DNA of 64,000 nucleotides from the NCBI RefSeq assembly GCF_004959855.1, contig NZ_SPNT01000005.1:1-64000 (forward strand). The letters are read 5' to 3'. The notes beneath the pieces are model-generated. The model saw only the letters and a list, made by a program, of their open reading frames with translations, ran no database searches and had not been told where the DNA came from. Of the stretch, positions 55,298 through 63,834 are shown piece after piece. The translations under genes were made by a program, and so were the position numbers. The stretch comes from Nitratireductor sp. XY-223 (GTDB taxonomy: Bacteria; Pseudomonadota; Alphaproteobacteria; Rhizobiales; Rhizobiaceae). Position 1 is the first letter of the stretch; each line of letters begins with the position of its first letter.

Positions 55298-55662
55298 CCG
55301 GCCTCACGCAAGTAGAACTGCTCGGCGGTATAGGTGCCGTCGGCTTCCGCCTCGCGGGCCGCATCGCGCAGAAGGTCCGTGACACGGCGCACCGCCTCCA
55401 GATGCGCCTTCACCTTCGCGGTGTTGCGATCCAGCTTTTCGCGGATGACCTTCAGCGCTTCGCCGTGCGAGCGGCTCATCTGCTGCGGCGGCACGGCCTT
55501 CGTCAGCAGGGAAAGTTCGTAAAGACACCGGCTCTTGTGGTTATTCGAGGCATTGACGTCAAAGTCCGGATCCGTACCGAGAGCGTTGTTTTCCGCCTCG
55601 AGTATGGCGTCGAGCCGGCCCAGCACCTTCGTCACCCGGTCATCCGTATTCTCGCTGCCCAT
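55294..55662 (-). CDS. FlgN-like flagellar export chaperone
   Basis: A 122-residue all-helical protein. The N-terminal part is 'VTKVLGRLDAILEAENNALGTDPDFDVNASNNHKSRCLYELSLL', and the C-terminal part 'LKVIREKLDRNTAKVKAHLEAVRRVTDLLRDAAREAEADGTYTAEQF' matches the rhizobial FlgN form, which ends 'L..N...L..HL.AV..V...L....~..DGTY'. FlgN chaperones the hook-filament junction proteins FlgK and FlgL. It lies between the flgJ-like gene (38-base gap) and the FliL-like gene (4-base overlap) in the flagellar operon. Confidence 0.75.
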   Translation of the reverse strand: MGSENTDDRVTKVLGRLDAILEAENNALGTDPDFDVNASNNHKSRCLYELSLLTKAVPPQQMSRSHGEALKVIREKLDRNTAKVKAHLEAVRRVTDLLRDAAREAEADGTYTAEQFYLREAG

Positions 55663-55700
55663 GTCACCTCGGCTCCCGATTCATTTGCACTTCGACTGTC

Positions 55701-56213
55701 CTACGCCTTGCCGCCAAAAAGACCGGCGCGCTCGTCGGCGCTCCGCAGAATGTCGAGCTGGATCTGCTGCACCAGGCCGTTGGCGTAGTTGCGGTTGTCA
55801 CCCATGGCCTGCGCATGCTCCGCGTCGGCCTCGGCGGGCTGGCGCTGGGCCGACAGTTGCTCGGCAATGCCGATGCCGCCGCCCTCGGCGAGCGCCTTGC
55901 CCAGCTGCTCGGCCATCATGCCCTTCCAGATATCGCCGGCGGTGCCGCTGCCATAGAGGTTCTCCGCATCCGTCGGCAACATGCTCTTGATGAAGGACTG
56001 GAGCACCATCGCCTCGAATTCGCGGTAGGCCTCGGGCGCCTTGCCGCCCGGTTTCACGTCGGTGCCGACCGGCCTGCCGGCAGCCGCCTCGAAACCCGCG
56101 CCCGCCGCCTCGGATGCCTTGGCGAGAAGCTTGCGGTGGGCTTCGCGCACGCTCGACGGATCGGCGGCGCGGACCACATCAAGAACCAGGTCGCTGGGCG
56201 GTGAGATGGCCAA
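55701..56213 (-). CDS. flgJ: FlgJ-like rod-binding protein
   Basis: A 170-residue protein containing the rod-binding domain: 'AYREFEAMVLQSFIKSMLPTDAENLYGSGTAGDIWKGMMAEQLGKALAEGGGIGIAEQL' (usual motif F.~~~l..mlk.mr......g..~~~....l~~.~~a..la..gGiGia). It lacks the C-terminal muramidase domain of enterobacterial FlgJ, which is normal in alphaproteobacteria. It caps or guides rod assembly in the periplasm. Thirty bases separate it from the fliJ-like gene upstream. Confidence 0.85.
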   Translation of the reverse strand: MAISPPSDLVLDVVRAADPSSVREAHRKLLAKASEAAGAGFEAAAGRPVGTDVKPGGKAPEAYREFEAMVLQSFIKSMLPTDAENLYGSGTAGDIWKGMMAEQLGKALAEGGGIGIAEQLSAQRQPAEADAEHAQAMGDNRNYANGLVQQIQLDILRSADERAGLFGGKA

Positions 56214-56242
56214 TGAATCATCCTTTGCGTCTTCGCCGGCAA

Positions 56243-56692
56243 CTATGCACGACGAAGCTTACGGGAGGCTTGAGCACGGTCCGGCTCTCCCCCGGAGGTC
56301 GCCCCCTTCACCGCGTCGAGAAGATCCAGGATGGATTCTTCCTCGCGCATCATTTCGGCCTCGCCCGCGGCGGCCGCCAGATGTTCGCCGATGCGGTCCT
56401 GCTTGGTCCGTTCGCGCAGGACCTTCTGCTCCTGCAATTGCGCCTGCGCGGTCAGGGTGCTTTCCCGGCTCTTCAACTTCACCATCTGCCGCGCGTAGAG
56501 CTGCGGAAACAGGCGGTGCACCTGCGACAGCCCGCCCATCACCTCGACGAGCCTGGCGATCTGCTCACCGACCGCGATGCGCTGACGGTTGGTCTCGGCC
56601 AGCTCGGACTCGGCCAGCTTGTGCAACTGGCGCTGCAGGGCGGCGAGCCGGCGCAGGTTCCGCGCCCTTTTTTCAAGTGCGTCAGCGGCCAT
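56243..56692 (-). CDS. FliJ-like coiled-coil flagellar protein
   Basis: A 149-residue, almost fully helical protein with heptad-like repeats ('LEKRARNLRRLAALQRQLHKLAESELAE', 'RIAVGEQIARLVEVMGGL', 'LQEQKVLRERTKQDRIGEHLAAA'). Size, charge and location inside the flagellar operon right after fliR fit a FliJ-type stalk or chaperone of the export ATPase. Its start overlaps the fliR end by 11 bases. I cannot separate it from other coiled-coil export proteins on motif alone. Confidence 0.7.
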   Translation of the reverse strand: MAADALEKRARNLRRLAALQRQLHKLAESELAETNRQRIAVGEQIARLVEVMGGLSQVHRLFPQLYARQMVKLKSRESTLTAQAQLQEQKVLRERTKQDRIGEHLAAAAGEAEMMREEESILDLLDAVKGATSGGEPDRAQASRKLRRA

Positions 56693-57434
56693 CGAACACC
56701 GGAAGGAAACTGTCGGCGAATTGGCGGAAGAACTCGCCCGAGCCGAAAAACAGCAGGAAAAGGCCGCCGGTCAGGATGAACGGCAGCGAGATGAAATAGA
56801 CCGGAATCTGCGGCGCCAGCTTGTTGACCATGCCGACCGCGAGATTGAAGATCAGGCCGTAGATGATGAACGGGCTGATCAGCCGCAGGATGATCATGAA
56901 GGACGACGACAGGGTGTCGGAAAGGGTGATCAGCGCCATCTGCGGATCGAAGCTGCCGCCGACCGGCATCAGGTCGTAGGACATCGTCAGCGCCTCGATG
57001 ACGATGTGATGAAAATCCAGCATGAACAGGATCAGGAGCCCGGTCAGGCCGATCAGCGAGCCGAGCTCGGTCTGCGGTTCGTTCTCCTCGACGCCGCTGC
57101 TGGCCATGGCGTTGTACCCGATCATCATCGAGACGGCCGTTCCGGCGAATTGCAGGGAAAGCGCGTAGAACCGGGCGACGAGACCGAGCACCGCGCCGAT
57201 CAGGATTTCCACGAATATCAGCGAGACGTATCCGGCGGTCGAGACCGACACCTTGGGATAGATCGACTGCCACATCAGCGGCAGCAGCGCCATCGAGGCG
57301 GCGATGGCGACGAACAGGCGGATCTGCGCGGGAACGCGGAAGCTGCCGAGACCCGGCATCAGCATGAAACAGGCGCCGATGCGGCTGAAGGAGGCGACCA
57401 GTGCGAGCACCGTTCCCTCCAGATCGTTGATCAT
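56682..57434 (-). CDS. fliR: Flagellar export gate protein FliR
   Basis: A 250-residue inner-membrane protein with six or so TM helices. '[34 protein letters not shown]' is the FliR/SpaR opening, '[38 protein letters not shown]' the signature (E-I-xx-G...G), then '[17 protein letters not shown]' and '[33 protein letters not shown]'. It forms the gate of the flagellar type III export apparatus with FliP and FliQ. It overlaps the flhA stop by four bases (ATGA). Confidence 0.94.
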   Translation of the reverse strand: MINDLEGTVLALVASFSRIGACFMLMPGLGSFRVPAQIRLFVAIAASMALLPLMWQSIYPKVSVSTAGYVSLIFVEILIGAVLGLVARFYALSLQFAGTAVSMMIGYNAMASSGVEENEPQTELGSLIGLTGLLILFMLDFHHIVIEALTMSYDLMPVGGSFDPQMALITLSDTLSSSFMIILRLISPFIIYGLIFNLAVGMVNKLAPQIPVYFISLPFILTGGLFLLFFGSGEFFRQFADSFLPVFDGR

Positions 57435-59518
57435 GAGATCGAACCCAGGATCTGGATCTCGATGCCCTTGGCGATCTCGACATGCGAAATGACCGGGAGG
57501 GTGGCGAACAGCCGCTCGATGATCATGCGCACATAGGGCCGCGCGTCCGGAGCGGTGACGAGCACGAAGCGCGTGCCGGCGTCGAGATGCTCGCGGATCA
57601 CCTTGGTGGCCTGTTCGCTGAATTCCTCGAGCAGCGCCGGCTCGATGTCGAACTCGACGACATCGCCCTTGGCGTCACGCTTCAGCGCCTGGTGGAAGGC
57701 AAGGTCCCAGCGGTTGCCGAGCCGCAGCACGCGCAACACGCCATTGTCGGCGAGATCGCCGCACAGCTGCTGCGCCATGCGGATGCGCACATGCTCGACG
57801 ATCTGCTCGGTCTTGCGCAGATGCGGCGCCAGTTCCGCGACCGCCTCGAGGATGAGATGCAGGTTGCGGATCGACACGCGCTCGGCGAGAAGCAGCTTCA
57901 GCACCGCCTGCAGGCCGGAATAGGACATGTGGTTGGAGCAGATCTCGTCGGCGAGCTTGCGGTATTCCGGATCGAGCCTGTCGAGCAGCGCCTTCATGTC
58001 CTTGTAGGACAGGAGCTGCGGCAGGTTGTTGCGGATCACCTCGCTCAGGTGGGTCAGCACCACCGAAACATTGTCGATCGGCTGGAAGCCCTCGCGCTTG
58101 ACCTCCTCGACGAGGCTCTCGGGCACCGAAACCGCAGGCAGCCCGAAGGCGGGCTCGCGGATCTCGTCGCCGGGGACCGATGGCTTGCGGCCGTTGCCGA
58201 TCACCACCATGACCTCGCCGACGCGCAGTTCGTTGGCGGCCACCGCGGTGCCGTGGATGCGGATCTGGTAGGACTTGTCCGGAACGGCGAAATCGTCCGT
58301 GACCTTGATCTCGGGAACGACGAAACCGTATTGCGAGGCGAATTTCTTCCTGATCTTGCCGACCCGGAATGCCAGTTCCTGATGGGCGCCCAACAGGCGC
58401 GCCGACACATGCTTGCCGAGGCAAAGCTCGATCTCGCTGGTGTGCAGGACGTTCTTGACCGAATCCTTCTCCTGCTTCTTCTGCTCCAGCAGCTTTTGCT
58501 CCTCGTTGTGCCGGATCGCCTGGTTGTGCCGCTCCAGCTGCCTGGGAATGAACCAGCCGGCGAAGGCCATGGCACTGCCCAGGATCATGAACGGCAGAAA
58601 GGGCAGCCCCGGCACGACCGCGAGCAGGATCATCAGGCCGGCGGCGACGAACAGCGCCCGCGGATAGCCGCTCAACTGGCCGAGCACCGCGACATCGGCC
58701 GATCCCACATTGCCGCCGCGCGAGACCAGCAGGCCGGCCGCCAGCGAAACGATCAGCGCCGGAATCTGCGAGACCAGTCCGTCGCCGACGGAAAGCTTGG
58801 TGAAGACATCGGCCGCGTCGCCGATCTCCATGTTGTGGCGGGTGTAGCCGATGATGATGCCGCCGAAGATGTTGATGGCCGTGATGATGAGGCCGGCGAT
58901 GGCATCGCCGCGGACGAATTTCGACGCGCCGTCCATGGAGCCGAAGAAGGAGCTTTCCTCCTCCAGTTCGCGGCGCCTTGCCTGGGCGGTCTTCTCGTCG
59001 ATCAGGCCGGCGGAGAGATCGGCGTCGATCGACATCTGCTTGCCGGGGATCGCATCGAGGGTGAAGCGCGCGCCGACTTCCGCGATGCGCGTCGCGCCCT
59101 TGGTGATGACGATGAAATTGACAACGACCAGGATCAGGAACACGATGACGCCGATGACGAAATCGCCGGACATCACCATCTGCGAGAAGCCGCCGATGAC
59201 ATAGCCGGCCGCGGTCGTTCCCTCGTGCCCCTCGGACAGGATGATGCGTGTCGTGGCGATGTTGAGCGACAGCCGCGTCATGGTGGCGATCAGCAGGATC
59301 GTCGGAAACGACGAGAAATCCAGCGGCCGCTGGATCCACAGGGCGACCATCAGGATCAAAACCGAGAAGGCGATGGAGAAGGCGAGCCCGATATCGATCA
59401 GGAATGCCGGGATCGGCAGGAACAGGATCGACAGGATGATGACGATGCCGATGGCAAAGGTGACATCGCGGCCCCTGCCCTCAAGCGGCGGCACTGCTAC
59501 GGCTGTTGATTCCGCCAT
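57431..59518 (-). CDS. flhA: Flagellar export protein FlhA
   Basis: A 695-residue protein. The N-terminal half has about eight TM helices and the FHIPEP loop: '[75 protein letters not shown]'. The C-terminal half is the cytosolic docking domain that receives chaperone-substrate complexes ('[24 protein letters not shown]'-like part, '[27 protein letters not shown]', '[22 protein letters not shown]'). Length is standard. In related genomes fliQ is expected directly upstream; here about 4 kb separates them. Confidence 0.96.
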   Translation of the reverse strand: MAESTAVAVPPLEGRGRDVTFAIGIVIILSILFLPIPAFLIDIGLAFSIAFSVLILMVALWIQRPLDFSSFPTILLIATMTRLSLNIATTRIILSEGHEGTTAAGYVIGGFSQMVMSGDFVIGVIVFLILVVVNFIVITKGATRIAEVGARFTLDAIPGKQMSIDADLSAGLIDEKTAQARRRELEEESSFFGSMDGASKFVRGDAIAGLIITAINIFGGIIIGYTRHNMEIGDAADVFTKLSVGDGLVSQIPALIVSLAAGLLVSRGGNVGSADVAVLGQLSGYPRALFVAAGLMILLAVVPGLPFLPFMILGSAMAFAGWFIPRQLERHNQAIRHNEEQKLLEQKKQEKDSVKNVLHTSEIELCLGKHVSARLLGAHQELAFRVGKIRKKFASQYGFVVPEIKVTDDFAVPDKSYQIRIHGTAVAANELRVGEVMVVIGNGRKPSVPGDEIREPAFGLPAVSVPESLVEEVKREGFQPIDNVSVVLTHLSEVIRNNLPQLLSYKDMKALLDRLDPEYRKLADEICSNHMSYSGLQAVLKLLLAERVSIRNLHLILEAVAELAPHLRKTEQIVEHVRIRMAQQLCGDLADNGVLRVLRLGNRWDLAFHQALKRDAKGDVVEFDIEPALLEEFSEQATKVIREHLDAGTRFVLVTAPDARPYVRMIIERLFATLPVISHVEIAKGIEIQILGSIS

Positions 59519-59724
59519 GTCCTACCTTGTCCGATCATGACAATTGCGGGGCCGCGCACGGCGTCCCGGTGCTCCTTCGTCAAACTAGCGGGCGAAGCTT
59601 GCGCGAGGGTGGCTGCGGATTTCCGGCGGAGCGGGACTGGTGGACAGGCCGCTCAACACCTACTTTAAAGATATTGATTGAACTTGACGGAAATTACCGT
59701 AACGCGTTGAAGGAAACTGATTTC

Positions 59725-60141
59725 ATGGAATCCGCATCGCCCTGGACGGGACGCCTTTCGCCGTCGCTCGCCGATTTCGAGCGGCTCGGGCAGGAAGCGT
59801 TCGACGGGCTGCCCCAGGAATTCCGCAGCCTTTGCTCGGACATCCAGATCACCGTTGCCGACTTTGCGGAAAAGGACGTCCTGAAATCGCTCGACCTTGC
59901 AAGCCCGTTCGATCTGCTCGGCCTGTTCCAGGGGATCGGCATGGCGCAGGGCGCGACGGAAATCCGCACCGGCCAGATGCCCAACCGGATCTGGCTTTAC
60001 CGCCGCGCCATCCTGGAATACTGGATCGAGCGCGAAGAGAGTCTCGACACCATCGTCCGGCACGTGCTCATCCACGAAATCGGCCACCATTTCGGCCTCT
60101 CCGATGACGACATGGAAGCCATCGAGGCCGAAGCCGATTGA
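59725..60141 (+). CDS. Small zincin metallopeptidase-like protein
   Basis: A 138-residue protein. AAGGAA precedes the ATG. The metal site is 'VRHVLIHEIGHHFGLSDDDMEAIE', the HExxH(xxF) motif of the minimal zincin family (formerly DUF1025), close to the C-terminus as usual. 'RIWLYRRAILEYW' and 'TVADFAEKDVLKSLD' are also family landmarks. No signal peptide, so cytosolic. Peptidase activity in this family has not, as far as I know, been shown. It is the only rightward gene in the segment that separates flhA and fliQ. Confidence 0.88.
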   Translation: MESASPWTGRLSPSLADFERLGQEAFDGLPQEFRSLCSDIQITVADFAEKDVLKSLDLASPFDLLGLFQGIGMAQGATEIRTGQMPNRIWLYRRAILEYWIEREESLDTIVRHVLIHEIGHHFGLSDDDMEAIEAEAD

Positions 60142-60161
60142 GGGTCGGGTCGTAAACCTGT

Positions 60162-60983
60162 CTAATTCGTCCTGTCGATCGGGTTCGGCCCGGTATAGGT
60201 CCAGCGATGGGCCGGCGGCGTCGGCCCCTTGTTGCGGCCGCCCTCGTTCATCTGCTCCCAGGCATGGGCAATGAAACCGACCGAGCGCGACAGGCAGAAC
60301 AGACCGCGCGCCAGGGGACCGGCGAAACCGAGTTCTGCGTAAATGATCGCAGTCGCTCCGTCGATGTTCATCGGCACCGGTTTGCCCTTCCGGCCATCGA
60401 GCACCGCCTGGATCGCCCGGCCGATCGCCGCAAAACGGCCCGAGACCGTGCCGGCGGCGGCGGCCTCGTCAACCAGCGCCAGCAGCCGCGGCGCGCGCGG
60501 ATCCTCCGGCTTGTGGAAGCGGTGGCCGAAGCCGGGAATGTAGACGCCGTGCCCGGCCTGCCAGTTGTCGATCATCGCGGCCGCGGCGGCGTCCAGCGGC
60601 GTTCCCGCGCGAACGGCCTCATCGATCATGCCGTAAAGCGCCACCGCCTGCTCTCCGGCACCGCCATGGATGTCGTCGAGCATGTTGACGGCCGAGGCCA
60701 TCGCGCCGTTAAGGCCCAGCCCGCAGGTGACCGCCATGCGCGCGGCGGCGATCGACGGCGCCTGTGGCCCATGATCGACTGCCGCCACCAGTGCGCATTC
60801 GAGCAGCTTCGCCTCGGCCTCCGACGGCAGGTCGCCCCGGGTCATCAGCCATATCATCTGCGGAAAGGTAACGGTGCCGATAAGTTCCTCGACCGGGTGC
60901 CCGCGGAGGCGAATCTTCCCGGGCGCCATATCGATGATGGATGTGGTCCACCAATCGGACACGTCGTTGCGCTTGTCGCTCAT
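60162..60983 (-). CDS. Citryl-CoA lyase-like protein (citrate synthase superfamily)
   Basis: A 273-residue protein, much shorter than citrate synthase and equal in size to stand-alone citryl-CoA lyases. Conserved parts: 'GKIRLRGHPVEELIGTVTFPQMIWLMTRGDLPS', 'AVDHGPQAPSIAAARMAVTCGLGLNGAMASAVNMLDDIHGGAGEQAV' (catalytic His region), 'YIPGFGHRFHKPEDPRAPRLLALV' (second His) and 'MNIDGATAIIYAELGF' (catalytic Asp). It should cleave or form a C-C bond on a CoA thioester. Its start overlaps the CoA-transferase stop by four bases (ATGA), so both act in one pathway. Confidence 0.85.
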   Translation of the reverse strand: MSDKRNDVSDWWTTSIIDMAPGKIRLRGHPVEELIGTVTFPQMIWLMTRGDLPSEAEAKLLECALVAAVDHGPQAPSIAAARMAVTCGLGLNGAMASAVNMLDDIHGGAGEQAVALYGMIDEAVRAGTPLDAAAAAMIDNWQAGHGVYIPGFGHRFHKPEDPRAPRLLALVDEAAAAGTVSGRFAAIGRAIQAVLDGRKGKPVPMNIDGATAIIYAELGFAGPLARGLFCLSRSVGFIAHAWEQMNEGGRNKGPTPPAHRWTYTGPNPIDRTN

Positions 60984-62173
60984 ATCGTTCCTCCGCGCCT
61001 CAGATCGTCCAGTTCTTCCCGCGACACGCCGATTTCCCTCCAGATGGCCTCGTTGTCCTGGCCGAGCTGTGGCGGGGGCCGGTCGACGCCGGGCGCCTCG
61101 CCGTCCAGCTTTATCCCGGTGGTCACCACTTCGATATCCCGCCCGACGCCGGGAACATCGGTAAAACCGGCAAGAAAGCCGCGGTCGGCGATCTGCGGCA
61201 TGGCCAGGACTTCCGGCACAGACAGAACGGCGCCGGCCGGTACGCCGATGCGGTTCAACTCCTTCGCCCAATCGCGTGCCGGCCGCCCCTTCAGAACCTC
61301 CTCGAGTTCCCGCTTGAGGGCCGCGCGGTTTGCCTTGCGGTCCTCGCGCGTCGCATATTCCGGTCTGTTGCGCAGATCGGCGAGCCCGAGATGATCGGTC
61401 AGCAACACCCACTGCTCATCCTTGTTGGCGGCGATGTTGATCAGGCCGCCGCCGGCTTCGAAAGCGCCGGAGGGCGCCGATGTCGGGTTTTCATTGCCGT
61501 TGGCCCGCGGTTCGATGCCGCCGATCAGGTAGTTGGAGACGACCCATCCCATGGTAGCGAGGACGGATTCCAGCATAGAGACGTCGATGAACGATCCGCG
61601 CGGCTTCGCGTTCAGCGCCGCGGCGATTGCGAAGGCCGCCGTCATGCCGCCGACGGTATCGGCGATCGGGTATCCGACCCGCAGCGGCCGGCCCTGCGCG
61701 TCACCGGTGATGGACATGACACCCGACGCACCCTGGATGATCTGGTCATAGGCGGGACGGTGTACCCACAGTCCCTCCTGCCCGAAGCCGGAAATGGCGC
61801 AGTAAATGAGATCCGGCCGGACCGTCTTGAGCGCCTCGTAGCCGACGCCGAGCCGTTCCATCACTCCGGGCCGGAAATTCTCGACGACCACATCGGCCGT
61901 TTTCACAAGGCGCCTGAAGAGTTCCTTTCCCGCCTCGTGCTTGAGGTTGACGGTCACCGATTTCTTGCCGGCGTTCTGGGCGAGAAAGGACACGCCCATT
62001 CCCCGGCGGTTCAGTTCCGGATCGCCGCCAAGCTGGCGAGCGAGATCGCCGCGCCCCGCGGCCTCGACCTTGATGACTTCGGCGCCCAGGTGGACGAGCT
62101 GATGGCAGCAGAAGGGTCCGGCGAGGACATTGGTGAGATCGAGGACGCGCACGCCCCTGAGCGGTTTTGTCAT
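60980..62173 (-). CDS. CaiB/BaiF (class III) CoA-transferase
   Basis: A 397-residue enzyme. 'LRGVRVLDLTNVLAGPFCCHQLVHLGAEVIKVEAAGRGDLARQL' is the family N-terminus; the catalytic Asp lies in 'RPAYDQIIQGASGVMSITGD' near residue 170 (usual 'YD...QA.sG'), with 'PIADTVGGMTAAFAIAAALNAK' after it. It moves CoA between organic acids. It is coupled to the citryl-CoA-lyase-like gene, so the pair may activate a di- or tricarboxylic acid and then split the CoA ester. The substrate is unknown. It lies in the stretch that interrupts the flagellar operon. Confidence 0.93.
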   Translation of the reverse strand: MTKPLRGVRVLDLTNVLAGPFCCHQLVHLGAEVIKVEAAGRGDLARQLGGDPELNRRGMGVSFLAQNAGKKSVTVNLKHEAGKELFRRLVKTADVVVENFRPGVMERLGVGYEALKTVRPDLIYCAISGFGQEGLWVHRPAYDQIIQGASGVMSITGDAQGRPLRVGYPIADTVGGMTAAFAIAAALNAKPRGSFIDVSMLESVLATMGWVVSNYLIGGIEPRANGNENPTSAPSGAFEAGGGLINIAANKDEQWVLLTDHLGLADLRNRPEYATREDRKANRAALKRELEEVLKGRPARDWAKELNRIGVPAGAVLSVPEVLAMPQIADRGFLAGFTDVPGVGRDIEVVTTGIKLDGEAPGVDRPPPQLGQDNEAIWREIGVSREELDDLRRGGTI

Positions 62174-62232
62174 GGTGTGTCCTCCCGTCGGCGCAGGCGC
62201 CGGTGAAGGTTATCCTTGCTCCGGGAAATGAT

Positions 62233-63255
62233 CTAGAGCGCCAGTCGCCCCGAAGCATCCGCAATGCTGCGCCGCACGGAATTGTCCAGCTGCCGCAGCA
62301 GCGGTTCTTCGGCGCTCAACGCCTGGTTCCGCTTGTGGCGCAGGCGCCAGGCCTGAGGGTTCAGTATCCAGTGCAACCGCTTGCCGCGCAATTCGCTCAG
62401 CCCGCGATCCAGCTCGCGGCGTCTGTTGCCGACCCGTATCCATTCCTGCAGCGGTGACACCGATTCCGTTTCGCCGCCGGTGACGCGGGCCTCAGTAAAC
62501 CCGGTTTGGTGAAGCGCCCTTATCTGGTCCGAGGCCAGTTCGAAAAGCTCCAGACACATCCGCACATAGGCCTGTTTGTCCCATTGCCTCGTCTGCTTGT
62601 GGTGAACAAATTCGGCAACCGTCTCGGGGTAGATTCCGAAACTGACATGGGTGGCATACAAAGCGCCCCAGGCGACGTCGCCAATATGCCCGAACTCGCT
62701 CGGAAAGGGCCATTCCTTCAGGCAATCCGTCCGATAGAGATTGCTCGCCGAACTGCCCAGAATGGACGAAGGCAAATAGCGAGTTGCAAAATAAGTGGCG
62801 CTCTCGGTCGTCAGTCTGAGCGGCGTGCGGATATCGTACTGGTCGATGATCCGGTGGATGGGCCAGGAATGTTCGGCGGGCTCACCATCGTCAGTCTTCA
62901 TCCGCGGCGGACTGATCACCACATCGCAATCCAGTGAAACGGCCGTTTCATAGAGGGCCGTGAGACCGTCGAGGGATATCGTGTCTCCAACGGTGGAGAA
63001 ATATGTAAATGGCGACCTGGATTGGGAAACGCCGAAATTCCAGCTCTCGTAGAGCCCCGGGGGATGTTGCAGAAAACCGATGTTGTCGCCCGCAAGATTG
63101 CTCTTCAGGTAATCCCACGTGCCGTCCTCGGAATGGCTGTCAACGACAACGACCCGTTCCACATGCGGCGCCCATTCCCGCATCGCAGAAACATGGCGCT
63201 GCATCATGGACATCGAATTGTATGTCGGCGCCACAACGGTGATCGGAAGAACCAT
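62233..63255 (-). CDS. Family 2 glycosyltransferase within the flagellar region
   Basis: A 340-residue protein. 'PITVVAPTYNSMSMMQRHVSAMREWAPHVERVVVVDSHSEDGTWDYLKSN' is the GT2 nucleotide-binding start, and 'GLYESWNFGVSQSRSPFTYFSTVGDTIS' carries the metal-site region (VGD in place of DXD). 'GEPAEHSWPIHRII', 'YRTDCLKEWPFPSEFGHIGDVAWGALY' and 'VAEFVHHKQTRQW' follow. The start is MVLP at 63255; four codons more are possible. Lying between fliQ and other genes, it might glycosylate flagellin, but this is only inference. Confidence 0.82.
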   Translation of the reverse strand: MVLPITVVAPTYNSMSMMQRHVSAMREWAPHVERVVVVDSHSEDGTWDYLKSNLAGDNIGFLQHPPGLYESWNFGVSQSRSPFTYFSTVGDTISLDGLTALYETAVSLDCDVVISPPRMKTDDGEPAEHSWPIHRIIDQYDIRTPLRLTTESATYFATRYLPSSILGSSASNLYRTDCLKEWPFPSEFGHIGDVAWGALYATHVSFGIYPETVAEFVHHKQTRQWDKQAYVRMCLELFELASDQIRALHQTGFTEARVTGGETESVSPLQEWIRVGNRRRELDRGLSELRGKRLHWILNPQAWRLRHKRNQALSAEEPLLRQLDNSVRRSIADASGRLAL

Positions 63256-63539
63256 AGGGGGTACCATGCACGTCGTGCCTGTCGTCGCGGCAGGCGTTCA
63301 AAAGGCGATCTTGCGGATTCCTCAAATCCGCTGCTTTCGATCAGCGCGGGAATTTCTGATCGGGACGGATCCGGCTGGACTTCGGGATAGACCATATTTG
63401 TGGACCCGACAACGATTCCGGAAATGTCTGTCCCGATCTGCTGTGTAAAACCTGTGGTGGTGTTGCCGACCTGATACGCAGCCGCAGTCGGTCGGCTCTC
63501 GAAAGGGGTGCGTTGCCGCGCCGGCGAACGAGCCGGCAC
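63204..63539 (-). CDS. Doubtful small open frame between fliQ and the glycosyltransferase
   Basis: About 111 codons on the minus strand. The middle part (GNTTTGFTQQIGTDISGIVV, then GSTNMVYPEVQPDPSRSEIPALIESSGF) reads like real protein with ordinary codon use, whereas both ends read like non-coding sequence and the 3' end overlaps the glycosyltransferase start out of frame. No family, no ribosome binding site. It may be the remains of a gene or chance. Apart from this the 63256-63554 gap shows nothing. Confidence 0.25.
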   Translation of the reverse strand: MPARSPARQRTPFESRPTAAAYQVGNTTTGFTQQIGTDISGIVVGSTNMVYPEVQPDPSRSEIPALIESSGFEESARSPFERLPRRQARRAWYPLWFFRSPLWRRHTIRCP

Positions 63540-63554
63540 CGGCCTCGTGCCGCT

Positions 63555-63821
63555 TTAGAAGCCGCTTTCGATGCGCGAGAACACGAGATTGGTGAAGCTG
63601 GAGATCTGGGCGCCGACAAAGGGGGCCGACACGGCGACGGTCACGAGGATCGCGACAATCTTCGGAACGAAGGTGAGCGTGATCTCCTGGACCTGGGTCA
63701 GCGCCTGAAGGAAGGCGATGCCGACACCGACGAACATCGCAACGAAGACCGCCGGTCCGGAGGCCGCCAGGATGGTCCAGATGGCTTTCTGGACGATGTC
63801 GAGCGCGTCGGCTTCGCTCAT
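63555..63821 (-). CDS. fliQ: Flagellar export gate protein FliQ
   Basis: An 88-residue protein with two TM helices. The family pattern is clear: 'ALDIVQKAIWTILAASGPAVFVAMFVGVGIAFLQALTQVQEITLTFVPKIVAILVTV', with QALTQVQEITLTFVPKI as the FliQ/SpaQ signature. It stands just after flgD (13 bases between the flgD stop and the fliQ start). It forms part of the export gate with FliP and FliR. Confidence 0.95.
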   Translation of the reverse strand: MSEADALDIVQKAIWTILAASGPAVFVAMFVGVGIAFLQALTQVQEITLTFVPKIVAILVTVAVSAPFVGAQISSFTNLVFSRIESGF

Positions 63822-63834
63822 CTCATTGGCCGCC

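Noticed and set aside
57482-59509. A 675-codon open frame on the plus strand
   Set aside because: It is the antisense shadow of flhA, whose FHIPEP motif is unmistakable.
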